From: Syngnathus acus
Lineage: Eukaryota; Chordata; Actinopteri; Syngnathiformes; Syngnathidae
Direction of reading: 5' to 3'
DNA: 64,000 nucleotides
NCBI RefSeq assembly: GCF_901709675.1
Contig: NC_051095.1
Location: 14,893,456-14,957,455, forward strand
A model generated the notes under the pieces. It did no database searches and had not been told where the DNA came from. It saw nothing but the letters and a program-made list of their open reading frames with translations. A program made the position numbers and the translations under genes. This document shows, one piece after another, positions 57,904 to 64,000 of this stretch (positions are counted from its first letter, which is position 1; each line of letters starts with the position of its first letter).

Positions 57904-59448
57904 CGTTGGGGGATTGTAGAGCAGCAAAATTCAAAAATCAATTGTGCAGAACCGGTTGAGCAGGACGCCTGACTGACTCTCAAGTCAAAATGGACTGGGG
58001 ATCACGAGTTGAAAATAGTCTGGAGTAATAAAATGGACCCGCTTCTAAGATTTAGATTCTTAAAGCGTGTTAATGAGTCGAATGCGCCGCCCGAGTATTT
58101 ATTTAATTATAAACTTTGGCAACGTTACACTCATATATCTCGCTCCCAACCTCTTAGGCTATATTTGGTATCAAACAGTTGAAATACTTTGTTGTATTCT
58201 AAGAATAAAAAAAGAGCTTCGACGCAGTAATGTTCCAAAATCTTGGCGGAAATGATGGGAGGAAAAACCCTGTGGGTTTGAGCCGACCACGAGTCTTCTA
58301 AATCTTCTTATTTGAGCTCGGAGCCGTACACAAAGTCACGTCTGGCGGTCTTTCGTCTGCACACTCGCATTAAATTAGGATTTGTATGAAACAAAAAGAT
58401 TATTGTAGCTGCTCAAGGAAAACATTCCAATCCTCGTCGCGTCTGACGACTGCTGCCACACAAAACGAAAAGGACGTGTGGCTCTTTGAAGAGAAGGAAA
58501 GGGATTGACGCAGGGGTGTATTCTGGGACTTGTAGTCAAGGATGTCAACTCGTTTTGCGGGAATGCGTAATGTCGTTGCGTAATTACGCAAAACATGACG
58601 TAATAGAAGTGGCACGAACCCGGCAATAAAAGGATTCAAAGTGAAGATTTTTATCTGGTATTAATATAATTAAAATATGTCAATAGAATAAAATCATTTT
58701 AAGACTAAAAACTTGATTTACAAAGAAGGGTGCATTTTAGCATTGGCGTTACATTTCAAGTTGCTTCACTGCTAAAGCTGGGCTTAAGAAAACAATGTTT
58801 ACATCATTGAAACAAACATTTTCAATTTGAGTTTCTTTGCAGAGCAAGATTTCAATTGAACAGATAATGCCCACATCTAAGCATTGACACATTTCTAAAA
58901 TTGCTAAATGTTACCACACACATTTCAAAAGTAACTACATTTATTGCAAGATGCTTTTGGGAAAAATAATCGATAGGGCAAGTAAAAGTTGCTAACTCTA
59001 ATGACACAAGTGCTTGTAATCTTAACCACAACAGTGGTTATAACAGTTTCCTTAAAAGGCAGAGAGAAAGGCTCAAATTTCAATTTAATAAGCAGCGGCA
59101 ACACTTAGTCACTTGAGAAAATTTCAGTACAGAACAGTTTCAGCAGTTTTCAAATAAAAAAGGAACAATGTACACGCACAAATATTACAATTATTGACTT
59201 CAATGTGAGGAATGGGCGGAATGTTGATCATCTTTGTGTTTGTGTGCGCACCATTTTCATAAACAAATTCAGTCAGTAAAAATGGAATGAAACAACGCTC
59301 AACATTAAAGCCTTAAGTCCAATTTGTGGCTGCTCACATACTTTGGAACCACTTATCCACTGAGAGCCTGACCACAAAAGATGAGAAGAGAGGAGAGGCC
59401 ATGGCCAGCCTTGCTCCGGGCACCATCTGCACTAGTGGGCTCGCAGGC
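57904..59448. other. tmem109 promoter side and rnf40 3' UTR
   Basis: 57904-58640 is the upstream side of tmem109. About 58650-59448 is AT-rich and probably includes the 3' UTR of the BRE1-type gene, which stops at 59449. No coding exon is visible in either part. Confidence 0.5.
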
Positions 59449-62400
59449 CTAGCCAATGTAAATGCGATGGAAGTCGTTGGCTCCGAAGGCGGCGTTGCAC
59501 TTGGGGCATTTCCTCTGGCGTGTGTCGTACCGTGTCTTGACGCACTCGAAGCAGAAGACGTGGAAGCACTTTGTCAGGACGGCGTCTTTCACCCGCGAAT
59601 TGCAACAGGGACATGTGAGCCGAGCCTAGGGGGAGCGTGAGCCAGAGAGAGAAAGCAGTCTCCTTAAATGAATGGACTTAATGAGTGGATAGGAATATCT
59701 AGGACAGCAAGCGATATAACTATTGTGTACTGAGTGAGAGCAGTAGAATGAACGAGAAAATACCCTGCCCCCAAAAAATCGACCAAATAATTTATTTGGA
59801 AAAAAAACATTCATGACACCAACCCACCTTATACTCACTAATCTCTTCATTTAAGATTTCATCTCCATTGCTAATTTTCTCTGCCGGTTTCTTGGCCTTC
59901 TCAATTTTTCTCCTCAGTTTAGAGATGTCCTCCTGAAACAACAATCACAAAGTAAAGGCAAGCATTACTTGCTGCTTGTTTGGCTTACTCCAGGATCAAG
60001 ATTGATTTTGTCCAAATCTGAGGACAAGAGGCGTTGTGCTGGTGTGATGCGATCAAACAATCTGCGGATTAGATAGAAGCAAGGCTGGCTGACTCAAGTG
60101 AAGAAAACATGAGTAATTGACACCCATTCCCCATAAAAGTACAGACAATAAGAAATTTAACTGTCAATATAGAACAAACTATCATAACATTGAATATCAT
60201 TTCAAAGTAATCAATCAGTATCTTATTTGAACAGAAATGACTTATAGCTTGCATTTGTCAGGAAGAGAAATAACCTTCAGTTAAGAACCCAAAGTGCGAA
60301 ATTTGCTGGCTCATTTTGTTTAGTTAAATAGGTGAGCATTTAATGTTACTGTATTAAGGAGGTTTTTTTTTTTAGAAAAAGAAAAAAAGACATTTCCCCA
60401 AGAGGAAACACTTTTCTTTATATGTATTTCACAGTCAATAACAAATAAAGACTTGTTTCAATTAGTTTTACTGTTGAGAAAAAAAAAATGTGATCAAAAT
60501 ATTTTAAAGGCTTGCTTGCTGAACCATCAAGGCATAAAAAACTTGCATTGTGCCAAGTAAGCCTGTCCTTTACCTTGAAACGTTTCGTTTGACCATCGTA
60601 GACGGAGGATCACCTGTATGTGCTGGTACAATTCGACTTTTCCGCTTGTAAGTAACTGGATGCTTTCACACACGATGAGACGCATCATAGCGCGTGAAAG
60701 TAGAGTCAGGATGTATTTGCTTGTCTCTTTCACAGTACCTACTGTAGCAGCTTTTTGGGGGGGGAACGTGTGGCACTTAAGATGATTAGATGCGTGGTGA
60801 CATCAGTGTCAACTGATTTCAAACAGGCTGTGGCCAGCAGCTAATCTTGTTACTATGCTAACAGCTGCCAGATGTCACAATCTGGACTATTCCCAGGTTG
60901 TTGGTTTTTTTGTTCAAGCCCTCCCATCATGTCCTTACGCAAGACCGTCATCAAGGAAAATGGCAGCTTGGAAGGCCAGTGTGGAAGAGAGGGTTGTGCT
61001 TCTTGCCTTTTAAAGTGTGACGCTATGGAACAGAGGCCTCGTGTGTATGTGTGCGCCACCTGTGCTCGCCGGGAGTTAAAAGACTCCTTCTCTCTGGAGA
61101 TGCTATTTTCCACAACCTCCTCTCGCACCACGACGAGTCTCTGCTGGACCTGCTCCAGTTGAATTCGAACCTCCTCTGACAACAAGGTTGACTCTTGGGC
61201 CTGGAGGATGACAGTTTCACCTACTGAACTTTCAAGGACTTATTTTAACGTCTTAATTGTTAAGCAATGGCTTGTGCGTGAAGGATTAGTGCACAATAAA
61301 GGCAACGCTAATATTATTCACATTAGTTCACAGTTCTATTTTTAAAAGTTTAAACAATTCGACCGATTGTTGGAATTAATGTGTTAATTACTACTCCAAC
61401 ACAATGGCTCAGAGCCTCCGCTGCAAATGAAGTGCTTGCTACCTTGCGTTTGTTCATGTCCAGCGCTTGTGCCCTCAGTGTCAACTCTCTCTCTGCAGTG
61501 CTGATGGTGCCCTGCAGGAGGCGCTCCTTCTCTTCAAGCTTCCTCACCACCTGCAGCTGTGCATCCACCTAACAATTGTACCAAAAAAATCTGTTTAAAG
61601 ACATAACCTTGAGCAGCGAGCAAACAAAATGTCTTACGTGTCGGCATACATTTGGGCTTGTATTCTTCCAAGGCCACAGTGGAAATTCACCTGTGTTTTT
61701 AAAGTGAGCAACTGATCTGACAGCTCCTCCTTCTCCTCTTTCAGTAGCTTGTGGATCTGGTTGGACTTGATGCGCTCGCTCATCAGCTTGAAGTTGGCGT
61801 CATCCTTTTCCCGGAGCTGCTGCATCAGGCGAATGTTCTGTTCCTGCATGTCCTCGAAGGCTTGTCCCGTCACATCCATCTCGCTCAGCAACGCATCTTC
61901 CTCCTGCAGACGGAGCAGCGAGGGTGTTAATAGTCTATTCAAAATAATAATCATAATGACAGACATGCTCGCACCTGTTTTGCCATTGACAGCTTTTTGT
62001 TGAGGATGTCAATCTGCTCCTCGACAGAGCGAATCTTTCTTAGGGCCTCTTCATCAGCCATTTTTTTACCCTCCCTCCTCTCCCGCTCCTCCAGCTCCCT
62101 CAGTCTCTGACGGAGTTCATCTGACTGGAATCAGTGACAAAGTTCCACATAAGCCCTCCACACCATTGCCTGAACAATCAGCCATAAGTTGCATTCTCCA
62201 TCATGACAACGGTGTGACCGTGTTGCGCAAGGGTTGACCACCTCTGACTTGGCCTTCTTCTCCGCTGCCATCAGTTGGACTTTGTCTCTCTGCTCCTTTG
62301 GTGCAGATCGATACATGTCTAAGAGTAGCTTCATCTCCCTCTGGGACTCCTGAGCTTTCCTGTACAGTCGACAGGTAATAATATTACCACAACTATGAAA

Positions 62401-64000
62401 TATAAAACACATGACTTCATTTTGTTTGGGGGCGGTGGGAAATAAAATCCCAGACAAGGTCTCACTTTAGCTCTACTCTGACAATCTTAAACTGCTCCAT
62501 CTCTTTCCTCTTGGGCCCTCCAGCTGAAGAAAGACGTTCTCCAGAAGATTCCTCGGCTTGGTTGCCACTTCCCAGTTTCTCCCTCTCTTCCTTTATCCCA
62601 CTGCGAGTTGGCCTCTCTCTTTCCTTTTCCCTCTCGCGGTCTTTCTCCTCTTTCTTTATGATGTCTTTGTCTTTCTTTTCCTCTTTCTTCTCCTCCTTCT
62701 CCTCCTCCTTGACTGTTACCTCGGATTCAACTCCTGGCTCTGTTTTCACCGAGATGCCTAGTGAAGCAGAAAAATCACACAATTGACATTGTGAACACAA
62801 CAAAGTCGTACCGTTGGTAAATTGAGCAAAATGTTAGTGAAAAGTGAGTCATGCAAACTACCTTCATGAGTTTTGTCATGTGAGACATTTTGTGGGTGTG
62901 TGAATAAGTTGAAGGTCTCGACTCAGCTGTGTTTGACCTGAGAGATTCTACTTTGCTCACCATTGGCTCATTGACACTTACCAGCGCTGTTTGGCATAGA
63001 AGAGTCATTGTCAGGAGGTTCGGACTTGACCAAGGCCTCCCCAGAGACACTCGCTGTCATAGGGGACGTCGTCTCCTCCTTCAAGTCAATCTCCGTGCTC
63101 GACTGAGTTTGCAAGATGCTGCTCCCCTTTGAAATGCGAATCTTCAAAGACAACATCAAATACATAATTTCGGCATCATCCTGCACTAATATGTTTCACA
63201 AGTCATTCAATTTTTAGGAAATTGTTCTTTTTTTGGCATCAAACCTGGTTGAGTTCAGCTTGTGTCTCTCTCATTCTCAGCTTGAATTTCACAACCTCGC
63301 CCTTCATTTGCTGGTTATGAGTTTGCAGGGTGCTGATCAGATGCCGCATCTCTCTGTTGATTGGGCCTGTGGCGAGCGGTGAGAAACAAGCAAAGGGCAC
63401 TTGACATCCCTGCCGGCCTCTGTGAACACCGACAAGCAAAAGCAGTTCGGGGTTCCGCGTCATGTTCTGTAAGCTTCGACTCCTTACCGGCTTGCTCGTT
63501 GGCAGCGAGAGTTTGTTCAAATTCAATACGTAGCATCTCGTACTCCTTCCTGACTTGAGCGAGGGTATCTTCCAGCTGAAAGACTTCGGTGCGAACCTTT
63601 CTTTGCAAAGTCACCTCGTCATTCTGCAAACAATAAAGGCGTCAGTGAGGCAGCGCTCACTTTGGACGGATGCCCACACGAGCTTACCTCCATGTGCTCC
63701 AGCTGTCGAAGGCGTGCCGTCCTCGTTGTGTTGAGTCGGCCACGCGTCTCGTCTAACTGAGCCTTGAGGATCAGTGACTCGTTGTACAGCACAGAAAATT
63801 GTGACTGCAGACAGCGATACTCAGAGGTATCCTTCACCATGCCCTCTGCTCGACTCAGCAGCTCAGCCTGAGTGGGAAGAGTACACATTCAGAGAGCAAA
63901 TTCTCAAAATCGATGTGAAAAAGCTTTCTATTAGTAAAAATATCCACCAAATAATGTAACGGCACATGAAACACACCTTCATGTTGTTATTCTCCTGCAG
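59449..64000 (-). CDS. rnf40: BRE1-type E3 ubiquitin ligase (Rnf40/Rnf20 family), 3' part
   Basis: Thirteen exons, 5' to 3': 64000-63977 (cut by the window edge), 63867-63688, 63623-63488, 63366-63245, 63141-62982, 62757-62466, 62359-62242, 62124-61975, 61903-61691, 61568-61443, 61200-61060, 59932-59828, 59625-59449. All join in phase to 648 residues. BRE1 with RAD6 monoubiquitinates histone H2B during transcription. Long coiled coils ([33 protein letters not shown]) flank a Lys/Glu-rich charged linker. The C-terminal C3HC4 RING begins [20 protein letters not shown] and ends NDFHRIYIG. The paralog call is not settled: [19 protein letters not shown] and REKESFN favour rnf40, while the last 30 residues equal human RNF20. 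I infer rnf40 with ancestral-type RING residues. The N-terminal part lies beyond the window. Confidence 0.9.

Noticed and set aside
57904-57927. Upstream TTG-initiated extension of tmem109
   Set aside because: Nuclear vertebrate genes rarely start at TTG, and the ATG at 57903 gives a normal signal peptide.
59326-59640. Plus-strand 104-aa frame opposite the BRE1 RING exon
   Set aside because: It is antisense to the conserved RING-coding exon, so a shadow frame.

Overview
The window is vertebrate, almost certainly teleost fish, nuclear DNA. Genes are split into many short exons with GT-AG introns, all coding exons join in consistent phase into full-length vertebrate proteins, and the spaces hold short fish-type DNA transposons, fragments of an L2/CR1-like repeat and microsatellites. 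There are no bacterial-style operons, no CRISPR array, and no tRNA or rRNA gene that I can recognise. The compact genes and the repeat types suggest a percomorph, but that is an inference. All exon boundaries below were placed by eye from splice sites, reading phase and remembered family sequences.

Left block (about 1-11.4 kb): tomm5 (+), an intact two-exon hAT transposase (-), zbtb5 (+) and grhpr (-). The human counterparts TOMM5, ZBTB5 and GRHPR sit together on 9p13. Middle block (12-58 kb): ssh3 (+), mrpl18 (-), tcirg1 (-, V-ATPase a3), prpf19 (-), a pair of divergently transcribed Ig-like membrane-protein genes (- and +), and tmem109 (-). Human SSH3, TCIRG1, PRPF19 and TMEM109 lie on 11q12-13, and PRPF19 and TMEM109 are direct neighbours there, so the Ig-like pair sits between two genes that adjoin in humans. 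Right edge (59.4-64 kb): the 3' part of a BRE1-type E3 ligase, most like rnf40 (-), running off the window.

Functionally these are mostly unrelated housekeeping genes: mitochondrial import (tomm5), mitochondrial translation (mrpl18), glyoxylate metabolism (grhpr), cofilin phosphatase (ssh3), proton pumping (tcirg1), splicing (prpf19), histone H2B ubiquitination (rnf40), an ER/nuclear membrane channel (tmem109) and a BTB zinc-finger repressor (zbtb5). The least familiar feature is the head-to-head Ig-like pair at 40.2-49.5 kb. These are paralogs with matching exon phases, three Ig-like modules that lack the usual F-strand cysteine, and a shared C-terminal S-E/D-K-L-N-L/F ending. I do not recognise a named family for them.

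Mobile DNA of interest: a hAT transposase reading frame without breaks (3.1-5.7 kb); a 1.04-kb non-autonomous hAT element with a perfect 8-bp target duplication (46-47 kb); a 1.1-kb inverted-repeat element in a prpf19 intron carrying 2.65 copies of a 251-bp tandem repeat; and several smaller MITE-like elements. Candidate promoter motifs include a TCACGTGA (CLEAR/TFEB-type) site upstream of tcirg1 and consensus CRE sites (TGACGTCA) upstream of zbtb5 and mrpl18.
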